Shown in pieces: positions 35,119 through 46,789 of a DNA stretch of 64,000 nucleotides. Below the pieces are notes generated by a model. It was not told the DNA's origin. It searched no databases and saw nothing but the letters and a program-made list of their open reading frames with translations. This DNA is from Wolfiporia cocos (taxonomy: Eukaryota > Basidiomycota > Agaricomycetes > Polyporales > Phaeolaceae): positions 1,612,001 to 1,676,000 of the forward strand of contig JACCLO010000003.1 of NCBI GenBank assembly GCA_029448655.1. Reading direction: 5' to 3'. Position numbers and translations under genes: made by a program. Each line of letters begins with the position of its first letter. Within the stretch, counting starts at the first letter, position 1.

Positions 35119-38100
35119 ATGCCCGTGCCGCCGACACTCACCAGCTATCTGCCTGTTCTGCTGGTCTCTGTCTCGCACAACGCCGTGCCTGATGACACCT
35201 CGTTCTCCACCCTCCCCGACGGTCAGGTCGACTACCTCTCCCACGAGTGGAGAGAGGAGGACGTCTGGCGGTCATGGCGGAATATGACCCGCCAGAAGAA
35301 CGCCATTGCAAACGGGATGCGTCTTGAAAACGCATCCTGGAGGACCTGGTGGAAGCAGAGGAATAAACTGAAGACGGTCAGTCCGGAGACGTTAAATTGG
35401 TGAGTCCCTCCGTTCCCTGCAATCGTTGTTGAGCTTCTCTGGGCCTATGTTGCGTCACTGCGAGCATGGCTCGGTGTGCTCTGCGGCTGCCGACTTTGCT
35501 GCCTGTGCCATTGATCGAGTGTGTAACGTCAGGCATTACGGCCTTGTGCTGCATACCCTGCCATTCTCACGTCATGTCGAGCGTGGCTCGGTTGCTTCCC
35601 GGCTACTGATCGATCCATTGCGTAAATGAGGGCGCAGTTACCTCCGTCGGGTCTCGATTTATTGAGCGCCCCGTGCGGCTGGTGCCAGGCAGCGCGAACC
35701 CGTCATGTCACCTGGTGTAGCTATGCTCCGAAGCCTGCATATAAGCGGACAGCGAGTTGGCATGTCGCGTCGTGACGCGTTTGTCTTTACGTCGCCGTAC
35801 CCTTGACCCATCTAAAGCGTACGGTCGTACTAACGAGTTTCCGTATAGGCTCAAAGACTCGGACGTCACCTGGCTGTACGGCCCCTTGCACATCGGCTCA
35901 GACTGGTCGCCCCCGTCTCGGAGCACCGAGTCACTACATGCGCCCAAGCGGCAGAACAGCACGGACGCGGTGCCGCTCGCGCGCGCGAACACGGACACGC
36001 ACGCATCCGGAGCGACGTCGCAGCCCAAGAAGCCGATCCTGAAGCGACGAAGCATCAGCCAGCTGCTGCTGCTGCCGTCAAGCCCGTGGTTCGAGCAGGC
36101 GGACACGGACGAGGAGGACAATGCGACGCTCGAGGCGGAGGGCGACGAGGACGGGTCGAAGCGGCCGCCTCTGCTGCACACGAAGAGCGACACGCACATC
36201 AGCTGGCGCGGGCGGCCGCATCGCAAAGACTCGCCGCCACGGATCATCGCGGAGGGCGCGCCCGAGGAGCCGTCGGGCAGCCGGACGCGCGACCCGTCGG
36301 TGGCGATGAGCACGCTGACGTCGGCGACGTCGAGCGGCGCGTCGAACGCGACGGGCAGCGACCCGGAGCTGAGCGGGAGCTCGAGCGTCGGGAGCGGCGC
36401 GACGCACGAATCGGGCAGCCTGAAGAAGAAGCACATCAGCTTCAACACTTTTGTGGAGCAGTGCATCGCGATCGAGAAGCCCGCCACTAAGCGCCATCCA
36501 ACAGGCGCCCACCGGGGCGCGCCGGTCTTCAACTACGACGACGGGTCAGTATATCTGCTCCTGCGTGCGGGTCGAGCTACACTGAATGTCGCGCTGGTGC
36601 AGGTATGACGAGGACTCGGAGGTCGGCTACGACGAGGATGAGGACTCGCCATCGTATTACATCGATCGCCCGGCGGTCAACTCGGACTCGGATGACGACG
36701 ACGAAGACGTGCTCGAGATGCGCACTTCCCGCTCGCGAGCTTCGTCGACGTCCAGCACATCGCATCGGATGAGACCCTCTTTCAGCGCAGACACGGCGGC
36801 ATCGTCGTATCCCGGCTGTCGTCCGCCATTGATGCGCAAGGCGTCGACCGGCGGCGAGCGGGTTACGATTGCTCCTATAGCTCCGACGATCCTGAAGAGT
36901 ACTGGCGTTGGCAACAACCTCATATCCGTCGGCACCGGAAAGATCACGCCCGTGCCGAAAGACGTGGAGCTTGTGTACGTACCTCCATCAAATAGCAATT
37001 ACGGCCTTTACGGCTCGCCCAACGTCGGAAGTGAGGATGTGTACCACCATCGCGAGTCGTACTTCAGCATTGGAACGAGTCCATCGCCATCGCGGTCTCC
37101 CTTGTCGTCCCCACAAGTCCCCACCGCCGCCGTACTCCCACCGCCTGGACAACTGTCGTCATCGCCACCAAAATACGAGACCGTGACTGGTCACTTTTTC
37201 CCGCACCAAACGCCGGTTGGCTCGCCTATGCACCACGACGACCTTAGCGACGGCGTCGTTGAGGACACATTCGACTACTTCGATGGGCCCACCCTGACTC
37301 GAGACTATTCGGGAGAGTGGTCAGCGCGCGGGAGGAATAATTCGCGGGACGACATGTCGGGCGTGATGCAGTATTCGGACGGAGGTGCAGCGAGCGTGCC
37401 TACCGGGCGGAGTAGTCGCGGACACTCGCCGCCGACGTACTCACCGGGGCAGAGTCCACAGACGCCTGTCGTGCTCGTGAACGAGGTGAATGGTGCGACA
37501 GAGGAGCGGACAGAGCGCTCGCGCGAGAGCAGCCCATCATACGCAGACCACACTGAGCACAGCACGCCCACATTCGTCCACACGACGACGCCCGCCGTTC
37601 CCGTCCCGCGTGTCGGCGCCTCGCGTTCAAGTACGCACCCGCAGATATCCTTCTCGCAGTCGCCGCAGGTGCCAGAGTGCGTGCTGCTGTCGCCGCCAGA
37701 CTTCCCGGGCCGCGGGCGCACCCCGCCGGGCTCGGCGAGCGGATCGACGACGACGGGCCCGAGCAGCTGCTCGCGCTCGTCGGACTCGCGCTCGGACTCG
37801 CGCGGGCGATCGATCACGCGCAACGCGTCGTTCTCGGATCGCGAGCGGTCCGGCTCGCGGTCCAGCCGGGGGACGAACTCGCCGATGGGCAGCCTATCAC
37901 CGACAGGGTCTGCGCTGGCGCTGGGCGGCGCGAATGCGTACGCGAGGGGCAGGGAGCGGGATAGCAGGAGTTTGCGCGGAGACGAGGAGCGCGGCAGGGA
38001 ACGGACGGGGAGGGCGCTGGCTGCAAGCCTGAGCCCGCCTAATTTGGTGGAGTCCCCGACCCGCGACACGGGCGAGTATCAGGCGTACTCACCCAGCGTC

Positions 38101-38577
38101 GTATCGTCGACTTCAGAGGAGTCGTCGCCCCCGTCGTCGGTGTCTGGCTCGTCTACGGCAAGTGCGGCAACTGTACGGCAGTCGTCGCAAATGGACGCGT
38201 TATCTCAGTCCTCGGCGACATCCCGCCCGCGTGCCCTAGGAATCGCGGCAGTACCTATTCCGTCGCCAATACAGGAAGAGGACGAGCAGCGCTCGCGGCA
38301 TCCTACGCCCGCAAACTCCCCCGTCTCCGCGCTGAACCCCGTGCCGCTGCCGTCGGCTAGCCCTGCTTCTCCACAAGAGAAGTCGGCGCGGCGGACTACT
38401 TCACCCGATGCTAAGTCGCCCATCAACTCCGCGAGCCCCGTGCCAATACCGCGGCCCAAGACCTACGGACCGCGCGATGGTCAACAGGACCCGCAAACGC
38501 TTGTAAGCCGTGCGGTCGACATAGTGTCATCCGCTAGAGGGTTTCTCGGGTCAATATGGAACTCCGGCGCGGCGTGA
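35119..38577 (+). CDS. REG1-like regulatory subunit of protein phosphatase 1
   Basis: Three exons, 35119-35399, 35849-36544 and 36603-38577, encode 983 residues. The N-terminus has the DUF1752/AreA-GATA-like block 'ENASWRTWWKQ' and 'SDVTWLYGPL', split by a 449-nt intron. Further on, 'HISFNTFVEQCIAIEKP' is the motif by which yeast Reg1 is recognised ('..FN..VEQC.A') and includes an RVxF-like dock for the Glc7 phosphatase. An acidic stretch ('DSDDDDEDVLEM') and long Ser/Pro-rich disordered regions follow to the end. In yeast the Reg1-Glc7 phosphatase holds Snf1 off when glucose is plentiful and so mediates carbon repression. The same role here is inference. The first intron is far longer than any other in the window and might hide an alternative 5' exon. 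Confidence 0.82.
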
Positions 38578-40624
38578 TGCACTCGTTCCTCCCCTCGTCT
38601 GCTATCGTCCCCTCGTCGTACACCCCTCCGCCCTCATCCCTCCCCTAATACAACGCAAACCCAAACGGCTCCGACCGCCACAATCGTACCCTTACACACG
38701 ACTGTGGTCGTTCCGCCGGCGCTTCGATTCTCATCCTCATACCTCATCATTCACTGTCTCACTGCATTCATCAACTTATTTTGTTATGCATATTCGCCCA
38801 TCGCTACGATATCCACCGTTCATCGTGTCCGTAGTTTGCACCGCCCGTCGCATGGATCGCAAGCTGCACTGACTGAACCTAATGTGGCATTCGATCGCTC
38901 GTGTTTGTTCCCTTGTTTCCCCATGGTGTGTGTTCGTAATAGTTGTCGTTGTCCGTAGTTGCATAGTGAGCCTCCTGCATGCCCCTGCGCGGTCGACCGC
39001 GTGCGCCGGCGGGGTGTGTTTATTTTGATTTTGATCATTGCGTGGACGTGTTGGACGTTTACATCGATTGGGCAGCCGGCGGTCTTCGCACTTTAATACG
39101 GTACAGCTGCGTACATAGTCTAGCGTTTGTCCGCACATTGTTTGCACGGGCATGTATCTTTGTAGGAATCTTGTTTCATAGATGTACTCTTTGCAAAGTC
39201 CACACTGTTGCTCTCCGCCGTGCTGCTGGTCTAGATATCTACAGATGAGATGCGTCTGCATAATTCAACACCCTATCATTTGTATCGCTGTCGCAATATA
39301 TGGTCCTTGTGCAGCATGCTGTATGCATCTTCGGAAGCCTGTAGAATTTTAAAACATGCTAGACATCAGAGATGCGTGGCTGTAATTTGGACAAAGGAGG
39401 ATTTGAGTGAGGATTCATGGATATGAAGGCAGAGCATCACAGAACGGGCGAAAAGTTGCGTTACCAGGCCAGTGATATATGAGCTATATTCGGAAGATCG
39501 TCGGAGAAGATTCTAGACGTGACCCACTGCAGGCAGCTGCGGTTGATTAGTTACTATTGGGGAGGGGCAACCGTAGGGGAGCGGCAAATTCCGGATGTCC
39601 GGCGTCTATCACACGCCACAGTACATGCCGGACAGCTCTCACTGCGGCACGAGCTTGGCGCGCAGAGCGCGACGGTATCAATGTAAAGGCTCCTCAGATA
39701 AAAACATTCATGCCTTGTGTCAATGGGATGTATTGCTCAGAACATTGAATACATCAATTTCTTCGGAACAGAATTTTGAGATAAAATCTGTACTGTACAA
39801 TTTCGTACATCGCGCATGGCACACCGCAACTACGAGACAGTTTAACGGAAATGTGTTCCCAACGAGTTCTGCGGAAAAGCAAACAAGATCGATCTGTGTA
39901 CTAGGTTTTTGCTGTAGATCACTGTTGAAGGAGGAGATACCAATCCATCAATGTATGGGAATATGATTTAGAATGCTTGCCAATCATGATGTGAAAAGCG
40001 ATAGGACCGCAAGATCGCTCAGGTCGAAACTACACTATCAATAAAGCACTCTGAGATCATTACCTACCTACAGAATGAATGTACTTGTGAGGTGCAGAAT
40101 ATTTACGTGCCAGTGGTATGAATGCATCTGCCTTCCTAACTGGGATGCGAGCGCCGCCACGTCGATGGCTCGATATCGTCGAGGAGTCGCCGAAAAGAAC
40201 TGACAAAGGTATCAAGGGTGTTTCATTATATCTTGAGCATCTACGTAGCTTACATCTCGAATGAATGTTGCAGTACATAGCCATGTCTACAGTGGTACAG
40301 GCTCAGGTCCCGATAGTACCAGCGTCGATAGCGGCACATTCGCAGTCTCGGCATCTAAATACCACATTGGGTAAGTAGTTCAGACTCCGACGTGATAAGC
40401 TCAGGACACATTTCTAGGCGGGGTTGCCCATCCCCATTACTATTACCGTAGTTGTTGATCGACTCTGAGGCGACTGCATTGGTCCGGTGTAACACAAATT
40501 GTGGACTGTCTGCTCCCAGCAAGGTATGCAGTGACCTTTTGTGAGAGCTCATCCTAACACTCCTCCGTCGTAAAGCCTTGCTACTGCCGACAGCTGCGTG
40601 ACATATTATTTAGTCGTTCGCAAA
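38578..40624. other. Intergenic, 3' flank of the REG1-like gene
   Basis: No gene called. The first part (to about 39250) is probably the 3' UTR. Short frames further on show no motif, and no repeat was recognised. Confidence 0.4.
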
Positions 40625-42184
40625 ATGGCCACCAAATCTGCACCCTCTCCGTTTGATAAAGCGGACGGTGATGTGATCATACGCACCTGTGACAAGGTGG
40701 ACTTTCGCGTTTACCGCAACATTCTATCCTTGGCGTCCCCTTTCTTCGAATCTATGTTCTCCTTACCGCAGCCCGCCACTTCGGGCGAAACCACCCAGGT
40801 GGTACCTGTCACGGAAACTAGCACCACCATCGAGGCCTTGTTGCGGATCTGCTACCCTATTGACGACCCCGTCATTTCATCTGGGTCCCTAACGCACGCT
40901 CGTGATGTGCTGGAGGCTGCCAGCAAGTACGACATACGGATTGTATTCCCCTTCATCGAGAGGAACATGTTGTCCTCCATATCGTGGGGCCAATACTTGC
41001 TTGTGTATACGATCGCCTGCAAATATGGATTAGAAGATCTGGCGAGGGACGCCGCCTGGAGAGCCGTTTATGACAGCACAGTCGAATCTTATCTACCAGA
41101 ACTGGAAGATATGTCAGCGGGCTGCTACTATAAACTGTTGGAATTGCAGAGGATAGGCTACCAGAATGCGTATCAGATTCCCAAGTTTTGCCACCGCAAT
41201 GTTCGCTTATCTGATAGTGGCAAGAAGGAATCGTCCCGAAGAATCTCTGTTCAGCCTCACGGTGCACCTTCCCCCTTCGACTCTTCAGATGCCGACCTCA
41301 TCCTGGAAAGCCTTGACATGATGCAATTTCACGTATATCGGAAAGTCATAGAAATTGCATCTCCCGTACTCAAAAATTCAATACGGACTGCACCCATGAC
41401 CGTAGAGGCTAGCCTGTTTAATCGGTCCCGACCAACCGTAGCTGTGCAGCTCGATAGCAAATTGTTGAGTCCTCTCCTTCAGCTATGTTATCCGGGAAGT
41501 CTCCCACATATAGACGACGTGGGTTTCGCGTTTTCTTTGCTGGACGCAGCCAGAAAGTTCGAGATGGAAAGGGCCTCATACATAATCCAGCAGCATGTCA
41601 AGAGTTTCGTGTCCGCGGACCCATTTCGTTTTTACTTCCTAGCAGCTTCCCGCGGACTCAAAGACCATGCCGTACAATCTGCTCGATTGCTGTTGTCGCG
41701 GACAATTGATGAGCTCAAGTCCACGTACATCGCGGAATTGGAGGAAGCAAACGCAGCATCGTACTACCGGCTGTTGGTGTTCCACAGACGATGTACCGCT
41801 GCGGTAGGGGAGCTTGAACGATCGCAGGACCATCTGTTCGCGAGAAAGGAGTTTGGATGGTGGTGCAACTTATGTACCAACCATGCCCCACGGACCAATC
41901 ATCCATCCTGGTCGGTGGCTTTCAAGGATAAAACCAAAACCCTCTCGGAGCGGCCGTCGAAAACCACAGTGACTGGAGGAGGGATGTTTGTGGAGCTGGT
42001 TCGGCTAATTTCGCAGTGTTGTGCGAAATGCAGGGAAGCTGATTCAAGTCGTACGTATGCGCTCATTGAGAGCTTGGGGGAAAGGATCGACGAGGTTACT
42101 GCTAAGGTGAGCTGCTCGCTCTTCTACGTGTTCATTGTGAATTCTTACTGAGTGGTTGATTCTTACTAGATTGATTTGTATTGA
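40625..42184 (+). CDS. Double-BTB domain protein
   Basis: Exons 40625-42106 and 42170-42184, 63-nt intron, 498 residues. The first BTB starts at about residue 10: 'GDVIIRTCDKVDFRVYRNIL', 'SPFFESMFSLPQPATSGETT', 'LLRICYPIDDPVIS'. The second begins near residue 221: 'DADLILESLDMMQFHVYRKV', then 'LLQLCYPGSLPHI'. Two Cys pairs, CNLC and CAKC, lie in the last 100 residues. The tail exon has only 'IDLY' and a stop. An upstream in-frame Met at 40598 adds nine residues unlike the family, so 40625 is used. Sequence marks link it to the gene at 28657-30334. If the intron were missed, the protein would read on with 14 unrelated residues. Confidence 0.86.
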
Positions 42185-43227
42185 TCGATCCTGCCTGAAA
42201 GTTGGAACATAATTGGACATGGTATGATCGGTTACAATGAGAGTGTGCAGTCGCTAAGAAAGCTGCATGATGCGCTCCAGAGACGTGATTGAGTGATGCT
42301 GATCTCGTTAAAACACGCATATCTTCACTCTAGGGCTTCGCAGAATTTGTTAAACCTATAACAGGCTCAAGATCGGTATATGCAGGCCAGGTGGCGGAGA
42401 GTGGGCTGAAGATGACCTTACAGAAATTCAAGATACGCAAAACGTTGTCGCACGGCGTTTTAAGCGGTTTATTTTGAGCAGCTCTGAAACATTGATACGA
42501 AGTTATGCTCCTGTAGATGTCTGTACGGCGCCAGCCCCATGGTCACAGGAACTCAAATGTTGAGCACATGTGTACACCCGACATAACCTGCGCCGCGGCG
42601 CCGTGCATGACCTGGGTTGCGGCGTGCAGTCTATACTAGGGAGGACGTATCATGCAATGACATGCACTTTGCGCAGGGTGCACGCCTTGCAGGGTATGAG
42701 CGGGCTGAATGCAGCGTCCAAACTTTATCAAGTGCGCCCTGCGCAGCGCGCGCCCTGTGGTTCTGGTTCAGCGCGCTTCATTGCGCGTACGCTTTGCGCA
42801 ATAACGCGTCCTGCGCGATGCCTGTGCACGGCGCAACGTGCGCAACAATGTATCCTGCCCAACGCTTACGCTATGCCCAACGATGCGTCCTGTGCGATAC
42901 TATGTTGTAAACACGTCCTTCGCACCCCTTGAATATAGAAATGCACATGGTGTTGCGCTACTGCGCAAGCCACCCCTCCAAAAAGCGTGTGTGGCGGTAC
43001 CTAGGGGAGCGTGTCGCGTCGAGGAGCACGTTGTGTCGAGGAGCGCATGGCAACGCACCGAGGAATGCAGGTGGCGGAGCATGCATGAGCCATCCAGGAG
43101 CGCGAGTGTCGGCGCGTCGGTCGGGGGGCGCATGTGGCAATGAATACGCATCGTTGAGGAGTGCAAGAGGCCAAGACCAGAGCGAGACCACGCAGTGCGG
43201 ATATCGAATGCGACCGGGCAGTAGAGT
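42185..43227. other. Intergenic with degenerate GCGCA-rich repeats
   Basis: No gene. From about 42590 to 42905 the sequence repeats loose variants of GCGCAACG, TGCGCA and GCGTCCTG (for example TGCGCCCTGCGCAGCGCGC). From 42995 to 43030 GTCGAGGAGC occurs twice. The units are too uneven to give a period by eye. Confidence 0.45.
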
Positions 43228-43348
43228 TTCAGTCAATTATCTTAATCTGCCAACTGCCCTTCGCTTAAGAAATCGCAGTTGCGAGCTAGGTTTGCACGCA
43301 GATTAATCTGCTAACTGCGGCAGATTAATCTACTGTGACAATAAAATG

Positions 43349-43435
43349 GTACATCCCGGATTCGAACCAAGGACCTTAGCACAGATGAGAATAACAGCAT
43401 CGCAGCGTAATTAGCCAACTGAGCTACAGTGCAAC
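43349..43435 (-). ncRNA. tRNA-like head of left arm (pseudo-tRNA)
   Basis: On the minus strand the A box lies at 43415-43426 and the B box at 43358-43368, followed by GGGATGTACCA, which resembles a tRNA 3' end. The 5' bases (TGCACTG) do not pair with ATGTACC, and the anticodon region is distorted and too long, so it is not a working tRNA gene. The 3' half resembles an Ile-type tRNA. Confidence 0.55.
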
Positions 43436-43723
43436 TGGTGTTGCCCCCATTTTAAGCAATATATAGAGTATTTTGTAAACTTCATTTTCGCAGTTTAACA
43501 TCTTCCATAACACAAATACAAATGAATCTGCCTCTAAAGACCTGTGATTCCAGTGTATTCAGCTTTCCCATGGTGAGTTGCCCCAGGTCAAGCATGGTAA
43601 ATCAAGCTACCACTATCATTGATTTCTGTATGCTTGTTGGAGCAGTTAGTTGCCTTGATGATTTGCGAAAATTGTGTGTAAAATTTGCGTTATATATATT
43701 TTGATTGATCCAGAGTAACTGTT

Positions 43724-43810
43724 GCTGCAATGGCTCAGTTGGCTAATTACGCTGTGATGGTGTTATTCTCATCTGTGCTAAGGTCCTTGGTTCGAATCCG
43801 GGATGTACCA
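43724..43810 (+). ncRNA. tRNA-like head of right arm (pseudo-tRNA)
   Basis: The A box is at 43731-43742, the B box at 43789-43799, ending ATGTACCA. It is the inverted partner of the left-arm head and differs from it by only a few bases. The acceptor stem does not close, so this is promoter-like SINE sequence and not a functional tRNA. Confidence 0.55.
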
Positions 43811-44035
43811 TTTTATTGTCACAGTAGATTAATCTGCCGCAGTTAGCAGATTAATCTGCGTGCAAACCTAGCTTGCAACTGCGATTTCTTAAGCGAAGGG
43901 CAGTTGGCAGATTAAGATAATTGACTGAAGTCCCTCCCGAGCAGACGAACGGGCGGGCAGAGGCAGCGACGAGGACGGCGTAAATCTCACGGATTAGGCG
44001 GCGGGGGGAGTGGCGCGACGTGCGACGCACAAGGT

Positions 44036-44152
44036 AGCGTAGTCTCGATCAGACGCTCTACAGCGGTGTGGCTGCGCCACGGACACAGCCGAGCGGAGAT
44101 CGAAAAACCGAAGACACGTCTGGCGGATTTTGCCAGGGCGGATGTAGGTGAC
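44036..44152 (-). repeat. Inverted repeat copy 1 (element fragment)
   Basis: On the minus strand it starts GTCACCTACATCCGCCC, includes TTTTTCGATCTCCGCTCGG and ends CGTCTGATCGAGACT. All three blocks recur in the same order on the plus strand at 44692-44817. Spacing differs slightly, so the copies have diverged by indels. Confidence 0.6.
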
Positions 44153-44691
44153 CCTATCCCGTGACCGTGAGGCGCATCTACTCGCGTCCTCCCCGAATTG
44201 TGATAAATACGCCACCGCACGCTCGCTGTATTCTAGCACATACATGCCAATAGAATACCTCGCAAGCCATTTTTACAGACTATCTATGATCTCGACAACA
44301 AGCATTTCGACGTTCTATTGGAGGCAGCCCGCGAAGCAGCTTATAAAAACAGTGGCAAGTCTAAACCTTCGGGGTCCATATATGCTAGTATCCGTAAGAC
44401 CAGCTTGGAGCTATGTCGCCTGATTCATCGAGAGCATTGCGTAGCCGTCACGTACGATCTTGATGCGGCGTCTTTGAACTGGTTTAACGTGCTCCTCCAG
44501 CCCGTCTTCGTCGTCTTCGTAGTCGAAAAGATTACCGTTATCTGCGGGATTATCCATTGTATTGATTAAAAATTCATAGAATACTTCTACGACAGGGCAG
44601 GGTGCTAACGTGTTCTAATGTCGTTAGCGTGCCATCGACTTTGCGCGATGCGTAGACGTGTAGACGCCCGCCTCGCGATCATGAGACGGGG

Positions 44692-44817
44692 GTCACCTAC
44701 ATCCGCCCCATCGAAATCCACCAGACGTTCCGCCAGCGCGCTTTGTCTTCAGTTTTTCGATCTCCGCTCGGGAGCTCCCGAGCAGCATGTACGCTGGCAG
44801 AACGTCTGATCGAGACT
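44692..44817 (+). repeat. Inverted repeat copy 2 (element fragment)
   Basis: Partner of 44036-44152 in opposite orientation. A plus-strand frame through it reads 'VTYIRPIEIHQTFRQRALSS' and stays open to about 44914. The other copy reads 'VTYIRPGKIRQTCLRFFDL'. This suggests both derive from one coding element of unknown type. Confidence 0.55.
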
Positions 44818-45182
44818 AAAGGTAGCGCAGGCGCACACGGGACTTGCTCAGTTCGATATCGGGATGCGCGCAGAGGCGCCTTACCGCCACTTCTCTTCTT
44901 TATCGACATCTACTAGCAATCCGGTGTTGACTTTCCCATTACATATTCGCGCCATCGCTCTCGCGCATCAATTTCCAGGGACAAAGTCCCGGTACGTTTA
45001 ATTGAGTACAAACGGCTGAGGCGCGACGTTTCCTCTTCCCGCTAAAATACGAATTTACCCCTCGCACACTGCACGGGCACGATCACTCCCCAAAAGCAGC
45101 AGCGTCGCACGCTATATTTCGTCAAGTACTCGCCATCGAGAGCAAGCAGCTCCGCGCCGAGAGTGTCGGGTCGTTTGACGCG

Positions 45183-46789
45183 ATGGACAGCGGGAAGCCA
45201 GCAGACACACCCGAAAGCAAGATCTCATCGCCTCCATTTGACAGAGAAGATGCAGACACCGTCCTCCTCTCGTCTGACGGAGTCTCTTTCCGCGCCCATC
45301 GCATCATTCTGACAATTGCGTCACCCTTTTTCCAGTCCATGTTTGATTTACCCCAATCTCCGAATGCCTCTGGCGCAGCACAAGTCGTGCCAATGTCGGA
45401 GAGTAGCAGGGTTCTAGACGCTCTACTTCGGTTTGTCTATCCTGTGGTGCATCCCACCATCAAAGACTTTGACCTCGCCCGCGACGTGTTGGATGCTGCG
45501 ATAAAATACGACATCGCAGCCGCGATAGAAGGCGTAGACCCGAAACTGCGCGCGCTCATATCCTCGGATCCATTGTCCGCATACGCCGTAGCATGCAGAC
45601 ACAAGATGGAGAGTTTGGCGAAACAGGCCGCCATATGTGCTGTCGAGCAGCTTCAAGAGTACCGGGGTACTTTTCTTGATCTCTACGTGACAGATTTTGA
45701 CAAGATCTCCGCCGGCTGTTACCACCGATTGCTGCAGCTTCAGCACGTAGGGGCACGGAATGTGGATCAGATCGGCAGCTTTTGCTCGCCTGTTATCACA
45801 TGTTCTGACCATTCAAGCTCGTATTGTCGTTCACCGACTTCTGGCCCATGCGATGCGCCACATCCCTTTGGTCCCCGGAAGGATGCCGATATCATCCTCG
45901 AATCCCTCGATTTGATGCGCTTCCATGTGCGAGGGAAAGTACACCTTGCCTCAGCCTCTAACCAGATTGCTGGACTGATCACGGAAGCGGAGGCTGCCAC
46001 CATTTCTGATTTTGGTCAACAGGGTAACATAGCAGTTCCTATCATCTCCTTGCATAAGATAGCGAGACGATACGCTTCCTTTTGCAATCATGTCTTCCTG
46101 ACCACATACCTGATCGGAGCGACATGCGCCTCGTCCTGTCCGTCTGTGCCTGTGCACAGAAATATGGCATCTGGAGAATCATGCAGGACATGGAACATCT
46201 CTTGTCACCGTTTCTTGCCGACAACCCCTTCCGTTTCTACGTTCTTTCTTGCTCTTTTGGATTCACACAGCAAGCGTTAAAAGCTGCAAAAGCCTTGCTC
46301 GTGCGGCCGATTACTGAATTGCGTTCCGAATACGTGGCCGATTTGGAAACAATGTGGGCTGGGCCTATCTTTCGTTTGCTCCAGTATCATGATCTGTGCA
46401 GTCGCAAACTGAGCATGTTTGGGAGCTCGATAGAACAGTGGCTACCTGCTGAAGTCGTGCAGCAATTCAGCACATGCATACGGCGCGCAAATTACGGCGG
46501 TTTTCCTCCCGCTTGGATGGACAGGTTTTTTGCCGAATTCAAAACGGTTGTGGCCGTTCGTCCCGCGAGCTCGACACTCAGGACGGAAGGGGTCTCACTC
46601 ATCAAGTTCTCTAGATTGGTGGCGGCGTGCTGCAGCGTCTGTGCTGAGAGCGATCCGGATAACTTGTATGCGTTCTTGAAGTGCTTACAGCAGAAAGTCA
46701 GTGATTTGATCATGGAGGTAAGACCGACTTGAGATATTTTGTTAATATGCAGCGGTTCATGATAATATCAGGTCAAATTGGATCTATAA
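45183..46789 (+). pseudogene. Double-BTB gene with one frameshift
   Basis: The start at 45183 and first BTB are intact: 'DADTVLLSSDGVSFRAHRII', 'SPFFQSMFDLPQ', 'LLRFVYPVVHPTI'. The second BTB begins 'DADIILESLDLMRFHVRGKV' near 45882. At about 46056 the reading frame slips: 'PIISLHK' is in one frame and the expected 'DSETIRFLLQSCLPDHI' in the next, which one missing base in AAGAT would explain. From there the other frame is open to 46717, with Cys pair CSVC. A 54-nt intron and tail exon 46772-46789 ('VKLDL') follow. Codon use and motifs are otherwise well kept, so this is either a very young pseudogene or a sequencing error. Without repair the product stops after 365 residues, having lost most of its second half. 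Confidence 0.8.

Larger units (their letters stand above)
43228..43929. mobile_element. Foldback element with tRNA-like arms
   Basis: A left arm (43228-43435) and a right arm (43721-43929) are near-perfect inverted copies of each other around a 285-nt spacer. Each arm starts on the outside with TTCAGTCAATTATC, includes TTAATCTGC-type short repeats, and ends inside with a tRNA-like head. The head carries an A box (TGGCTCAGTTGG or TAGCTCAGTTGG) and a B box (GGTTCGAATCC). This could be two tRNA-derived SINEs inserted head to head, or one foldback/MITE element that captured a tRNA promoter. No target duplication longer than GT is visible. The very high arm similarity points to a recent origin or to correction between arms. 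Confidence 0.7.
43930..45182. other. Intergenic with a second inverted repeat
   Basis: No gene called. It contains the inverted pair at 44036-44152 and 44692-44817. A short minus-strand frame near 44567 ('MDNPADNGNLFDYEDDEDG') is acidic and then breaks, so it may be the start of a decayed element-encoded protein, but the family is unknown to me. Confidence 0.4.

Noticed and set aside
43349..43435. Functional tRNA genes in the foldback arms
   Set aside because: A and B boxes are good, but the acceptor stem does not pair and the anticodon arm is too long, so they are tRNA-like only.
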